A program made the translations under genes and the position numbers. A stretch of DNA of 64,000 nt from Streptomyces tanashiensis. GTDB taxonomy: Bacteria > Actinomycetota > Actinomycetes > Streptomycetales > Streptomycetaceae. Of the stretch, positions 52,050 to 61,464 are shown piece by piece. The DNA lies in NCBI RefSeq assembly GCF_014648895.1, contig NZ_BMRZ01000001.1, positions 372,001 to 436,000 on the forward strand. Direction: 5' to 3'. Numbering within the stretch: the stretch's first letter is position 1; each line of letters starts with the position of its first letter. A model generated the notes under the pieces. It saw only the letters and a program-made list of their open reading frames with translations. It searched no databases and had not been told where the DNA came from.

Positions 52050-52796
52050 TCAGGAAGCGCCCTTCATCAGCTCTTCCATGTCCACGACCTCGGAGGCCGG
52101 CGGGGCGGTGACCGTGACCGCCTTGCCGAAGTCGCTCAGGGTGACCGTGCCCGGGTCGTCGCCGCCGGTCGTCACGACGCGGAGGATGTAGGGCTTGGCG
52201 GAGTCCTTGGCCACGTAGAAGGTCGTGGTCTCGCTCTTCTCCTTCTTGCTGAGGACGGCGGTGGGCGTGCCGTCGACGTCGGCGTCGGCCTCGCGGGTCA
52301 GGCCCTTGGTCGGGGTGTCCTCCTCCATGTCCTTGACGATCTTCTTCAGGTCGCAGAAGTTGTCCTCGTCCTCGCCGGCGCCGGCGGGCATCTTCATCCA
52401 GCGGCCCTTGACCGCCTTGGCCATCTCGTCGGAGCCGCCCTCCTCGCCGGTGCCGGACGACCAGAAGGCGTCGTCGCCCTTCATGTAGCTGGTGCCGCCG
52501 GTGGCGAGCATCTCGGCCTTGCCGCCCTTGGGGGTCGTCATGGTGCCCTGGCAGTTGCCCTTGTCGTCGACGGCGAAGTCGACGGTCGTCTCCTCGCCGT
52601 CGGCCTTGCCCACGCCGTTCATGCGGAAGGCGGTGGCCGCCTTCGTCGTGTCGATGGACTTCTTGGCGATGGCGTCGGCGGTGAGTCCCGCGAAGGGGTC
52701 GGCCGCCTTGTCGTCGCCCTGGGAACAGCCCGTGACACCCGCGACCACGGCCGCACAGACCGTCGCCGCCGCCCAGAGCTTCCGGTTGGCCCTCAT
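52050..52796 (-). CDS. LppX/LprG-like lipoprotein
   Basis: A 248-residue lipoprotein. The signal peptide ends in the lipobox AGVTGCSQG, with Cys near residue 24 as lipidation site. The mature domain resembles the LppX/LprG lipid-binding half-barrel and has the conserved Cys pair (KGNCQG, NFCDLK). The ATG at 52796 has GAGGAG seven bases upstream; a start at 52823 lacks support. A tandem direct repeat GCTGTGA (twice, around 52803-52827 on this strand) lies just upstream. It is paralogous to the next gene. Confidence 0.85.
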   Translation of the reverse strand: MRANRKLWAAATVCAAVVAGVTGCSQGDDKAADPFAGLTADAIAKKSIDTTKAATAFRMNGVGKADGEETTVDFAVDDKGNCQGTMTTPKGGKAEMLATGGTSYMKGDDAFWSSGTGEEGGSDEMAKAVKGRWMKMPAGAGEDEDNFCDLKKIVKDMEEDTPTKGLTREADADVDGTPTAVLSKKEKSETTTFYVAKDSAKPYILRVVTTGGDDPGTVTLSDFGKAVTVTAPPASEVVDMEELMKGAS

Positions 52797-52933
52797 GCGC
52801 GTACTCCTCACAGCGTTCTTCACAGCTTCTCTTCACCGCGCCTTGAGACAGGCGCGCAAAGAGTGACCTGTGAGACCGGGCGAGGGATGCACGGAAGGTG
52901 ACGTGACCCGGCCCACACGACCGCGGGGCGGGC

Positions 52934-55900
52934 TCAGTCGACGACCTGGCGGCCCTCCGGGCGGGCGCTGCACGAGGCCCGGAAGGCGCAGGTCGTGCAG
53001 TGCTGGCCGGTGCTCGGGGTGAACCGCTCGTCGAGGACCCGGCCCGCCGCGTCGGCGAGCAGCTCGCCGACCCACTCCCCGGTCAGGGGCTGCTGCGCCT
53101 GGACCTTGGGAAGGGCGTCTCCGCCCTCCTTCTTCGGGGCGGCCTGCCGCAGCTGGACGAGTTCCGCGCCGCCCGGCTCCGGACGGTCGCCGCCGAAGAC
53201 CTCGTCGAGGGCGCCCTCCCGCACCGCGAGCTGGTAGACGGCGAGCTGCGGGTGGTGGGCGACCTCGTCCTTGGTGGGGGCCGACTTCCCGGTCTTGAAG
53301 TCGACGACGTAGGCGCGCCCGTGCCCGTCGGTCTCGACCCGGTCCATGGAGCCCCGGATGCGGACCTCGTACTCCCCCGCCTCCAGGGTCACGTCGAAGC
53401 CGTGCTCGGAGGCGGCGGGGGCACGGCCGCCGCGGTCCATGACGTGCCAGCTCAGGAAGCGTTCGAGGGCCACGCGCGCGTGCTGCTTCTCCTGCGCCGA
53501 CTTCCAGGGCGCGTCGAAGGCGAGGGCGTCCCAGACGGAGTCCAGCCGGGCCATGAGGACGTCGAGGTCGGCCGGGGTGCGCCCGGAGGCGACCTCGTCG
53601 GCGAGGACGTGGACGACGTTCCCGAAACCCTGGGCTGCGGTGGCGGGGGCCGCCGCCTTGACCTCGCGGCCCAGGAACCACTGGAGGGAACAGGTGCCGA
53701 CCAGGTTCTCCAGGGAGCTCGGCGACAGCGCCACCGGCCGGTCGCGGTCGCGCAGCGGCTCCGCGCTGCGCGTGGGCTCGAACAGGCCCCACCAGCGGTC
53801 CGGGTGCGCGGCCGGGACCAGCGGCTGGCCCTCGTCGTCGGTGAGCGCGGCCAGCCGGGCGAGCCGGTCGGCGGCCGCCTCGCGGAGCTCGGGGGAGGCC
53901 TCCGGGTCGACGGTGGTGGCGCGGAGCTCGGCGACCAGGGCGGCGACGGCGAGGGGGCGGCGGGGGCGGCCCGGGACGTCCTTCGGCTCGGCGCCGAGCT
54001 CGGTGAGGAACCGGGACGGCTGGTCCCCGTCCTCGGCGGCGGCCTTCACGGCGGTGACCACGAGCCGGTCGCGGGCGCGGGTGGCGGCGACGTAGAAGAG
54101 CCGGCGCTCCTCGGCGAGGAGGGCGCCGGGGGTGAGGGGTTCGGCGAGGCCGTCGCGGCCGATGCGGTCGGCCTCCAGGAGGGAGCCCCGGCGGCGGAGG
54201 TCGGGCCAGAGGCCCTCCTGCATGCCGGCGACGACGACGAAGCTCCACTCCAGGCCCTTGGAGCGGTGGGCGGTCATCAGGCGGACGGCGTCGGGGCGGG
54301 TGTGCCGGCGGGTGAGGGTGTCGGCGGCGATGTCCTGGGCGTCGAGCTCTTCGAGGAAGTTGAGGACGCCCCGGCCGCCGACGCGCTCCTCGGCGCGGGC
54401 GGCGGTCTCGAAGAGGGCGCAGACGGCGTCGAGGTCGCGGTCGGCGTTGCGTCCGGCGGGGCCGCCGCGCAGGGCGGCGCGCTCCAGCCGGCCGGGCCAG
54501 GGGGTGCCCTTCCAGAGCACCCAGAGGGCTTCCTCGGCGGTGCCGCCGGCGGCGAGCAGGGTGCGGGTCTCGCGGAGCAGGGCGCCGAGGCGCTGGGCCC
54601 CGCGCGCGTAGGCGGGGTCGTGCACGACGAGGCGCTCGGGTTCGGCGAGGGCGCGGGCGAGGAGGACGTCGGAGGGGGGCGGGAGCTTGTTGCCGGCGGC
54701 GCGTTCCTCGTCCCTCAGGGCGCGGCCGAGCCTCCGGAGATCGGCCGGGTCCACTCCCGCGAGTGGCGAGGCGAGCAGCTCCAGGGCGGTTTCCACGGGC
54801 AGCCAGCCTGTGGTGCCGTCCGGCTCCGCGGCGACGGGCTCCGTGTCGGGCCCGGGCTCGGCGGGCGTGGCGTCAGGATCGGGTGCGGCGCCGTGGGTGG
54901 TCGTGCCCATCTGTTCCGCCCCGGGGGCACCTCCCGGACGAAGTCCGGGGGAGGACAGCGTGCCCGCGACGCCCGCCACCGCCCTCAGCGCCAGCAGGAG
55001 CGGAGTCACCGCCGGCTCGTGGCGCAGGGGGGTGTCCGCCGCGTCCGTCTCGACCGGGACTCCGGCCGAGGTGAGGGCGCGGCGGAGGGACGGCAGGGAG
55101 GCGGCGGCGCGGGTGAGGACGGCCATGTCCTGCCAGGGCACGCCGTCCTCCAGGTGGGCGCGGCGCAGCAGGTCGGCGATGTTCTCGGCCTCGGCCGAGG
55201 CCGTGGGGTACGTGTAGGCCTCGGCCCGGCCCCCGTCCCGCGTGGGAGCGAGTTCGCGGTGGGCGCGGACCTTGTCGGCGGGGAGCCGGGGCATCGGCAT
55301 CCGCTGGGCGAGCAGCCGGGTGGCCCCGAGCAGCGCGGCGCCGGAGCGGCGCGAGGTGCGCAGGACGCGGACGCCCGCGCCGCCGAAGGTGGCCGGGAAG
55401 TCGAGGATGCCGTTCACGTCGGCGCCGCGGAAGGCGTAGATGGACTGGTCGGGGTCGCCGAAGGCGACGACGGTGCTCCGGCCGCCGCCCGCGAGCGCGT
55501 GCAGGAGCCGGACCTGTGCCGGGTCGGTGTCCTGGTACTCGTCGACGTAGATCGCGTCGTACGCGGGCAGGCGGGCGTCGCGGGCGAGCGGTACGGCCCG
55601 GTGGACGAGCTCCGCGTAGTCGAGGACGCCCTGGAGGTCGAGGACGTCGAGGTACTCGGCGAGGAAGCCGGCCGCCGCCTTCCAGTCCGGGCGGCCGACC
55701 CGGTCCGCGAAGCGGGCGAGCGCGTCCGGCCCGAGGCCCAGTTCGCGGGAGCGGGCGAGGACGGCCCGTACCTCGTCGGCGAAGCCCCGGGTGGTGAGGC
55801 AGGCGCGGAGTTCGTCGGGCCAGCGGACGCGGCCGAGGCCCGTCTTCTCCAGGTCGATCTGGCCGGCGAGCAGTTCACGGACGGCGAGGTCCTGCTCGGG

Positions 55901-56347
55901 TCCGGAGAGCAGCCGGAGCGGTTCGGCGAAGAGCTCGGCGTCCTGGTGGGCGCGGATCAGGGCGTAGCAGTACGAGTGGAAGGTCGTCGCCTGCGGCGGT
56001 CGGCGGCCGCCGAGCCGGGTGGCCATGCGGTCGCGGAGTTCGACGGCGGCCTTGCGGCTGAAGGTGAGGACGAGGAGGCGTTCGGGGTCGGCGCCGTTCT
56101 CCATGCGGGCGGCGACCGCCTCGACCAGCGTGGTCGTCTTGCCGGTGCCGGGTCCGGCGAGGACGAGGAGAGGTCCGCCGGTGTGGTCAACCACTTCCCG
56201 CTGCACTGCGTCCAGCTGAGGGGGATCCAGCGGGGCCGGCGTGGTGCGCACCAGTCGGTACGCGCCCGGGGTCCGCTGCCGTCCCGGACCCGGGTACGGC
56301 TGTCCCTGGTGCGGCGGCGTACGCCGGGTGGTGGAGGAGGAGCTCAC
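52934..56347 (-). CDS. adnA: Helicase-nuclease subunit AdnA
   Basis: A 1137-residue UvrD-like motor and RecB-like nuclease with Walker A GPGTGKTTT, YVDEYQDTDPAQ, GDPDQSIYAFRGAD and VAATRARDR. The nuclease domain has GSMDRVETDG and YVVDFKTGKS, and a probable Fe-S cluster formed by Cys in TCSLQWF and HCTTCAFRASC. A Pro/Glu/Gly-rich insertion interrupts the helicase around residues 465-525. It is the AdnB partner for double-strand-break processing. GTG start at 56347, with no clear ribosome site. Gene order adnA before adnB matches other actinobacteria, apart from the two genes between them. Confidence 0.92.
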   Translation of the reverse strand: MSSSSTTRRTPPHQGQPYPGPGRQRTPGAYRLVRTTPAPLDPPQLDAVQREVVDHTGGPLLVLAGPGTGKTTTLVEAVAARMENGADPERLLVLTFSRKAAVELRDRMATRLGGRRPPQATTFHSYCYALIRAHQDAELFAEPLRLLSGPEQDLAVRELLAGQIDLEKTGLGRVRWPDELRACLTTRGFADEVRAVLARSRELGLGPDALARFADRVGRPDWKAAAGFLAEYLDVLDLQGVLDYAELVHRAVPLARDARLPAYDAIYVDEYQDTDPAQVRLLHALAGGGRSTVVAFGDPDQSIYAFRGADVNGILDFPATFGGAGVRVLRTSRRSGAALLGATRLLAQRMPMPRLPADKVRAHRELAPTRDGGRAEAYTYPTASAEAENIADLLRRAHLEDGVPWQDMAVLTRAAASLPSLRRALTSAGVPVETDAADTPLRHEPAVTPLLLALRAVAGVAGTLSSPGLRPGGAPGAEQMGTTTHGAAPDPDATPAEPGPDTEPVAAEPDGTTGWLPVETALELLASPLAGVDPADLRRLGRALRDEERAAGNKLPPPSDVLLARALAEPERLVVHDPAYARGAQRLGALLRETRTLLAAGGTAEEALWVLWKGTPWPGRLERAALRGGPAGRNADRDLDAVCALFETAARAEERVGGRGVLNFLEELDAQDIAADTLTRRHTRPDAVRLMTAHRSKGLEWSFVVVAGMQEGLWPDLRRRGSLLEADRIGRDGLAEPLTPGALLAEERRLFYVAATRARDRLVVTAVKAAAEDGDQPSRFLTELGAEPKDVPGRPRRPLAVAALVAELRATTVDPEASPELREAAADRLARLAALTDDEGQPLVPAAHPDRWWGLFEPTRSAEPLRDRDRPVALSPSSLENLVGTCSLQWFLGREVKAAAPATAAQGFGNVVHVLADEVASGRTPADLDVLMARLDSVWDALAFDAPWKSAQEKQHARVALERFLSWHVMDRGGRAPAASEHGFDVTLEAGEYEVRIRGSMDRVETDGHGRAYVVDFKTGKSAPTKDEVAHHPQLAVYQLAVREGALDEVFGGDRPEPGGAELVQLRQAAPKKEGGDALPKVQAQQPLTGEWVGELLADAAGRVLDERFTPSTGQHCTTCAFRASCSARPEGRQVVD

Positions 56348-56523
56348 GTGGATCGCCGGTCCTGGTGGGTGTGGTGGTGCGGGTGAGGCGGCCGTGTGCC
56401 GTGGCCGCCGCCTCGGGAGACGCGAACGTCGACGTTACGCGAAGCGGACCGCCGACGAGCCGTACTCCGTACCGCGTCCACCCCCGCGGGCCCGTCCCGG
56501 CCGGGCGGACCGGGGCGGCGCCC

Positions 56524-56922
56524 TCAGGTGTGAGTTCCGGCACCCCGGCCGGCGCCCCCGGCGCCTCCGCCGGTCCCCGGCTCGTCCCCCGTGCCGCCGT
56601 CCCAGCGGGCCCGCCGCATGTCGATCCTGGGCACGTGCCCCTCGGTCGCCGGGCCCGCCGCACGCAGCGGAGTGCCCTCCTCGCGGTAGTGCCCGAGGGC
56701 GCGCAGCTCGTGGCCGGGCAGGAGCGTGCCGTCGGCCCGGACCACCCGCCACCACGGGGCCGCCCCGCCGTACAGGGCCATGACGCGGCCGACCTGACGC
56801 GGTCCGCCCTCGCCCAGCCACTCGGCCACGTCGCCGTAGGTCATCACGCGGCCGGGAGGGATCGCGTCGGCGACGTCGAGCACCCGTTCCGCGTACTCGG
56901 GCAGTTCTCCGGTCTCCCCCAC
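56524..56922 (-). CDS. Alkyltransferase-like (ATL/MGMT-family) DNA repair protein
   Basis: A 132-residue protein of the C-terminal MGMT fold: DAIPPGRVMTYGDVAEWLG, RQVGRVMALYGG, then APWWRVVRADG. In alkylguanine methyltransferases the last motif is PCHRV with the acceptor Cys; here Trp replaces Cys, so it should bind O6-alkylguanine without repairing it and hand it to nucleotide excision repair. The C-terminus is Gly-rich. GTG 56922 is chosen since GGAGG is five bases upstream; ATGs at 56934 and 56949 are in frame. It precedes adnA on the same strand. Confidence 0.87.
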   Translation of the reverse strand: MGETGELPEYAERVLDVADAIPPGRVMTYGDVAEWLGEGGPRQVGRVMALYGGAAPWWRVVRADGTLLPGHELRALGHYREEGTPLRAAGPATEGHVPRIDMRRARWDGGTGDEPGTGGGAGGAGRGAGTHT

Positions 56923-57099
56923 GGGCTCCTCCATGCTCATCCGACCCATCCTGCCTCACCGCACCGACATGGCCCTGATGCCTCCGCACGGCAGCTCTTC
57001 GTGCCACCATCGTCCGGGCGGTGACTGGTGATACGAGATCAAGAGCGACAAGTACAAGAACACGAACAAGATCGACAAGACGCACAGGCAGAGACGGAC

Positions 57100-59745
57100 A
57101 TGGTGATGGGGCAGGACACGAAGCCTCCCGAGGGGGCTGAGCCCGACGTGCCCGAGCGGGTCTCCGGCGACGAACCGCTGCTCGCCGCCCGCGTCCACCG
57201 GCCCTCCGACCTCATGCGGCTGCTCGTCGGCCTGCTCGCCATCGGACTCGTCATCGCCATCGCCGCGTTCGCCCACGCCACGACCTCGGGCCTGGAGGAG
57301 GACATCAACAAGGGCGCGGTCGGCGCCCCCGACGTCTTCGTCAAGATCGCCGGTCTCGTCTCCTCCATCGCCGTCCTCCTCGTGCCCGTCGCCTTCGCCA
57401 TCGAACGGCTGATCAAACGCGACGGGCTGCGGATCGCGGACGGCGTCCTCGCCGCCGTCCTGGCGCACGGCGTCACCCTCGCCACCGACCTCTGGGTCGC
57501 CCAGGCCGCGCCCGGCACGATCCAGGACGCGCTGACCCAGCCGCAGTCCGGGGGCGGTCTCACGGACCCGGTGCACAACTACCTCGCCCCGGTGATCGCG
57601 TACATGACCGCCGTCGGCATGGCCCGCAGGCCCCGCTGGCGGGTGTCGCTCTGGGTGGTGCTGCTGCTCGACGCCTTCACGATGCTGGTGGCCGGCTACA
57701 CCACCGCCCTCTCGATCATCCTGACCGTGCTCATCGGCTGGACGGTCGCGTACGGCACGCTCTACGCCGTCGGCTCGCCGAACGTCCGGCCCACCGGGCA
57801 GACCCTCCTCGCCGGCCTGCGGCGGGTCGGCTTCCGGCCGGTGACCGCGCTGCGCGCCGAGGGCGTGCCCGACGCGGCGGACAGCGGGGACCGGGGCCGC
57901 CGGTACATCGTGACCCTGGAAGAGGGGCCGCCGCTCGACGTCACCGTAGTCGACCGGGAACAGCAGGCGCACGGCTTCTTCTACCGCGCCTGGCGGCGGA
58001 TCACCCTGCGGACCATCACCACCCGCCGCTCGATCGTCTCGCTGCGCCAGGCCCTGGAGCAGGAGGCGCTCCTCGCGTACGCCGCGATCGCCGCCGGGGC
58101 GAACGCGCCGAAGCTGATCGCCACCTCCGAGCTCGGCCCGGACGCCGTGATGCTCGTGTACGAGCACATCGGCGGCCGGAGCCTGGACTCGCTCGACGAC
58201 GCCGAGATCACCGACGACCTGGTCCGCAGCGCCTGGCGGCAGGTCCGGGCGCTGCAGTCGCGCCGGATCGCGCACCGCCGGCTCTCGGGGGACGCGATCC
58301 TGGTGGATCGTTCCGGCAGGGTGATCCTCACGGATCTCCGGGGCGGCGAGATCGCGGCCGGCGACCTGATCCTGCGGATGGACATCGCCCAGCTGCTCAC
58401 CACCCTCGGTCTGCGGGTCGGGGCGGAGCGGGCGGTCGCCGCGGCCGTCGAGGTGCTCGGCCCGGACACCGTCGCCGACTGTCTGCCGCTGCTCCAGCCG
58501 ATCGCGCTGAGCCGCTCCACGCGCGCGACGCTGCGGAAGCTGGCGCGGGAGCGGTCGGCCCGGGAACGTGAGGCCGTGCTCGCGGCCTCGGAGGCGGCCA
58601 AGCACGAGCGGGAGCTCGCCAAGGCCGAGGCCGCGGCGGACAGGAAGGCCGTGCGGGCGGAGACGAAGGCCGAGAAGAAGGCGGACAAGAAGGCCGAGAA
58701 GCGGGCCCTGGACACCGCCCTCGACGAGGCCCGCGAGGAGGACCTGCTCGCGCAGATCCGGCAGCAGGTGCTGCTCATCCGCCCGCAGGCCCCGGTGGAG
58801 CCGGTCCGCCTGGAGCGGATCAAGCCGCGGACCCTGGTCAGCATGATCGCGGGCGCGGTCGCCGCGTACTTCCTGCTGTCGCAGATCGCCCGTACGCCGC
58901 TGTCGACGATCAGCGAGGCGGACTGGCGCTGGGTGGCGGCCGCGGTGCTGTTCTCGGCGATCAGCTACGTGGCGGCGGCGATGAGCCTGCTGGGCTTCGT
59001 GCCCGAGCGGGTCGGGTTCTGGCGGACGGTGGTGGCGCAGGTCGCCGGCTCGTTCGTGAAGATCGTCGCTCCGGCGGCGGTCGGCGGCGTCGCCCTGAAC
59101 ACCCGCTTCCTCCAGCGCTCGGGCGTACGCCCGGGGCTCGCGGTCGCGAGCGTCGGCGCCTCGCAGCTCTTCGGGCTCGGGGCGCACATCCTGCTCCTGC
59201 TCTCCTTCGGCTATCTGACGGGCACGGAGAAGTCGCAGTCCTTCACCCCGTCGAGGACGGTCATCGCCGGGCTCCTGACGGTCGCGGTGCTCGTCCTCGT
59301 GGTGACGGCGATCCCGTTCATGCGCAAGTTCGTGTCGACGCGGCTGCGCTCGCTCTTCGCCGGTGTGGTGCCGCGCATGCTGGACGTGCTCCAGCGGCCC
59401 GTGAAGCTGGCGACGGGCATCGGCGGGATGCTGCTCCTGACCATCGTGTTCGTCCTCTGTCTGGACGCCTCGATCCGGGCGTTCAGCCACGGGAACCAGA
59501 CGATCAGCTACGCGACCGTGGCCGTCGTCTTCCTCGCGGGCAACGCGCTCGGTTCGGCGGCCCCCACCCCTGGCGGTGTCGGCGCGGTCGAGGGCGCGCT
59601 CACCTTCGGCCTGGTCACCGTCGGCGGCCTGCCGATCGAGGTCGCGACCCCGGCGGTGCTCCTGTACCGCCTCCTCACGCTGTGGATCCCGGTGCTGCCG
59701 GGGTGGATCTGCTTCAACTGGCTGACCAAGCGGGAAGCCCTGTAG
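57100..59745 (+). CDS. Pseudokinase-like/LPG-synthase-type multi-pass membrane protein
   Basis: An 881-residue protein. Residues 30-230 hold about six transmembrane segments; 230-480 resemble a protein kinase with altered catalytic loop HRRLSGDAILVD (the usual HRD Asp is Arg) and DLR in place of DFG, so it is probably inactive. A highly charged Lys/Ala/Glu coiled coil follows (about 485-560). The rest is a UPF0104/LPG-synthase transmembrane domain of roughly seven helices, with APTPGGVGAVEGALT as its signature. Function unknown. The upstream AAG-rich sequence (57032-57099) is not translated in this frame; ATG 57100 is tentative, 57106 possible. Confidence 0.8.
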   Translation: MVMGQDTKPPEGAEPDVPERVSGDEPLLAARVHRPSDLMRLLVGLLAIGLVIAIAAFAHATTSGLEEDINKGAVGAPDVFVKIAGLVSSIAVLLVPVAFAIERLIKRDGLRIADGVLAAVLAHGVTLATDLWVAQAAPGTIQDALTQPQSGGGLTDPVHNYLAPVIAYMTAVGMARRPRWRVSLWVVLLLDAFTMLVAGYTTALSIILTVLIGWTVAYGTLYAVGSPNVRPTGQTLLAGLRRVGFRPVTALRAEGVPDAADSGDRGRRYIVTLEEGPPLDVTVVDREQQAHGFFYRAWRRITLRTITTRRSIVSLRQALEQEALLAYAAIAAGANAPKLIATSELGPDAVMLVYEHIGGRSLDSLDDAEITDDLVRSAWRQVRALQSRRIAHRRLSGDAILVDRSGRVILTDLRGGEIAAGDLILRMDIAQLLTTLGLRVGAERAVAAAVEVLGPDTVADCLPLLQPIALSRSTRATLRKLARERSAREREAVLAASEAAKHERELAKAEAAADRKAVRAETKAEKKADKKAEKRALDTALDEAREEDLLAQIRQQVLLIRPQAPVEPVRLERIKPRTLVSMIAGAVAAYFLLSQIARTPLSTISEADWRWVAAAVLFSAISYVAAAMSLLGFVPERVGFWRTVVAQVAGSFVKIVAPAAVGGVALNTRFLQRSGVRPGLAVASVGASQLFGLGAHILLLLSFGYLTGTEKSQSFTPSRTVIAGLLTVAVLVLVVTAIPFMRKFVSTRLRSLFAGVVPRMLDVLQRPVKLATGIGGMLLLTIVFVLCLDASIRAFSHGNQTISYATVAVVFLAGNALGSAAPTPGGVGAVEGALTFGLVTVGGLPIEVATPAVLLYRLLTLWIPVLPGWICFNWLTKREAL

Positions 59746-59828
59746 CCGGTCCGGAAGGCCGCCGCCCCCGCCACCCGCTTGGACCCCCGTCCCGCGCGGC
59801 GGCGGGGGCGGCGGCCCACGATGGGCCT

Positions 59829-61403
59829 ATGCCGATCTCCGCCGCCCAGCGCGCCGCTCTGCTCACCGCCGCCACCGTGCTGCTCGCCGCCGGATGCTCG
59901 GACGGCGGGGACGACGCGGCGGACCCGGGGACGCCGACCGGCTCGGCCGGCCTCTCGGCGCTCACCTCGCAGAAGCTGTCCTGGGCGCCCTGCCCGGCGC
60001 CGTCCGCCGCCGAGGGCGGCGGTCCCCCGCCCTCCCCGCTGCCCGGGGGCGCCACCTGGGAGTGCTCCTTCCTCCAGGCGCCGCTCGACTGGGCGGACCC
60101 GGAGGGCGAGACCATCGAGCTGGCCCTCATCCGGGCGAGGGCCCGCGACGCCTCGAAGCGGATCGGCTCGCTCGTCTTCAACTTCGGCGGGCCCGGCGGC
60201 TCCGGCGTCACCGCCCTGCCCGGTTTCGCGGCCGACTACGAGTCCCTGCGCTCCCGCTACGACCTGGTCTCCTTCGACCCGCGCGGGGTCGGCCGCAGCG
60301 ACCCCGTCGAGTGCGCCACCGACAAGGAGCTCGACGCCTACTACGCCCTGGACTTCACGCCCGACGACACCGCCGAGGAGCGGACGCTGTCGGACGCGCA
60401 GAAGCGGTACGCCAAGGGCTGCGAGCGGGACGCGGGCGCGGTCCTGCCGCACGTCGGCACCGAGAACGCCGCCCGGGACATGGACCTGATGCGCCAGGTC
60501 CTCGGCGACGAGAAGCTGCACTACTTCGGCATCTCGTACGGCACCGAACTCGGTGGCGTCTACGCCCACATGTTCCCGAAGAACGTGGGCCGGGCCGTGT
60601 TCGACGCGGTCGTCGACCCGGAGGCCGGCGTCGAGGACGGCGCCCTCGGCCAGGCGAAGGGCTTCCAGCTCGCACTCGACAACTTCGCCCAGGACTGCGT
60701 GGACCGCGGCGACGAGTGCTCCCTGCCCGGCAGCAGCGTCGCCGAGATCGAGGAGGGGATCACGGACCTCCTCACGGCCCTCGACAAGAAACCGATCCCC
60801 GGCATCGGCGACCGCGAGCTGACCCAGACGCAGGCCACCAACGGCATCGCGCAGGCCCTGTACTCGAAGGAGTTCTGGCCGTATCTGGAGCAGGGGCTCG
60901 ACGCGGCCGACGGCGGTGACGGGGCACTGCTCCTCTCGCTGTCCGACTCGATGAACGGGCGCGGCGAGAACGGCTCCTACAGCAACATCCAGGCCGCGAA
61001 CGCCGCCATCAACTGCGTGGACTTCAAGGAGCGCTACACCCTCGGGCAGGCGAAGGAGCGGCTCGGCCAGTTCCGCGAGGCCTCCCCCGTCTTCGGCGAC
61101 TTCATGGGCTGGTCGCTGGCGAGCTGCTCGCAGTGGCCGGTGCCCGGGGTCTGGGAGCACCCGGACGTCTCCGCGCCCGGATCGGCGCCGATCCTCGTCG
61201 TGGGGAACACCGGCGACCCGGCCACGCCGTACGAGGGCGCCCGGTCGATGGTGGAGGCGCTCGGCAAGGGCGTCGGCGTGGAGGTGACGTACGAGGGCGA
61301 GGGCCACGGCGCCTACAACAGCGGCAGCGCGTGCGTGAAGAAGACGGTGGACGAGTACCTGCTCGCGGGCAAGGTCCCGGCCTCGGGCACGGTCTGCAAG
61401 TAG
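59829..61403 (+). CDS. Secreted S33-family tripeptidyl aminopeptidase-like lipoprotein
   Basis: A 524-residue alpha/beta hydrolase. The signal peptide ends in the lipobox LLAAGCSDG (Cys near 23), so it is membrane-anchored outside the cell. GGPGGSG is the oxyanion region, GISYGTE has the Ser nucleophile, GNTGDPATP the acid and GEGHGAYN the His. The layout matches the SlpD/SlpE and Tap peptidases of Streptomyces, which remove N-terminal peptides. Several Cys pairs suggest disulfides. A strong terminator follows. Confidence 0.9.
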   Translation: MPISAAQRAALLTAATVLLAAGCSDGGDDAADPGTPTGSAGLSALTSQKLSWAPCPAPSAAEGGGPPPSPLPGGATWECSFLQAPLDWADPEGETIELALIRARARDASKRIGSLVFNFGGPGGSGVTALPGFAADYESLRSRYDLVSFDPRGVGRSDPVECATDKELDAYYALDFTPDDTAEERTLSDAQKRYAKGCERDAGAVLPHVGTENAARDMDLMRQVLGDEKLHYFGISYGTELGGVYAHMFPKNVGRAVFDAVVDPEAGVEDGALGQAKGFQLALDNFAQDCVDRGDECSLPGSSVAEIEEGITDLLTALDKKPIPGIGDRELTQTQATNGIAQALYSKEFWPYLEQGLDAADGGDGALLLSLSDSMNGRGENGSYSNIQAANAAINCVDFKERYTLGQAKERLGQFREASPVFGDFMGWSLASCSQWPVPGVWEHPDVSAPGSAPILVVGNTGDPATPYEGARSMVEALGKGVGVEVTYEGEGHGAYNSGSACVKKTVDEYLLAGKVPASGTVCK

Positions 61404-61418
61404 CGCGCCCAGGACGGC

Positions 61419-61453
61419 CGGAAGGCCCCGGACCTGAGGTCCGGGGCCTTCCG
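61419..61453. terminator. Bidirectional terminator between the S33 peptidase and moeZ
   Basis: A perfect 16-bp stem (61419-61434 with 61438-61453), loop TGA, between convergent stops. Confidence 0.9.
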
Positions 61454-61464
61454 CGCGGTGCGTC

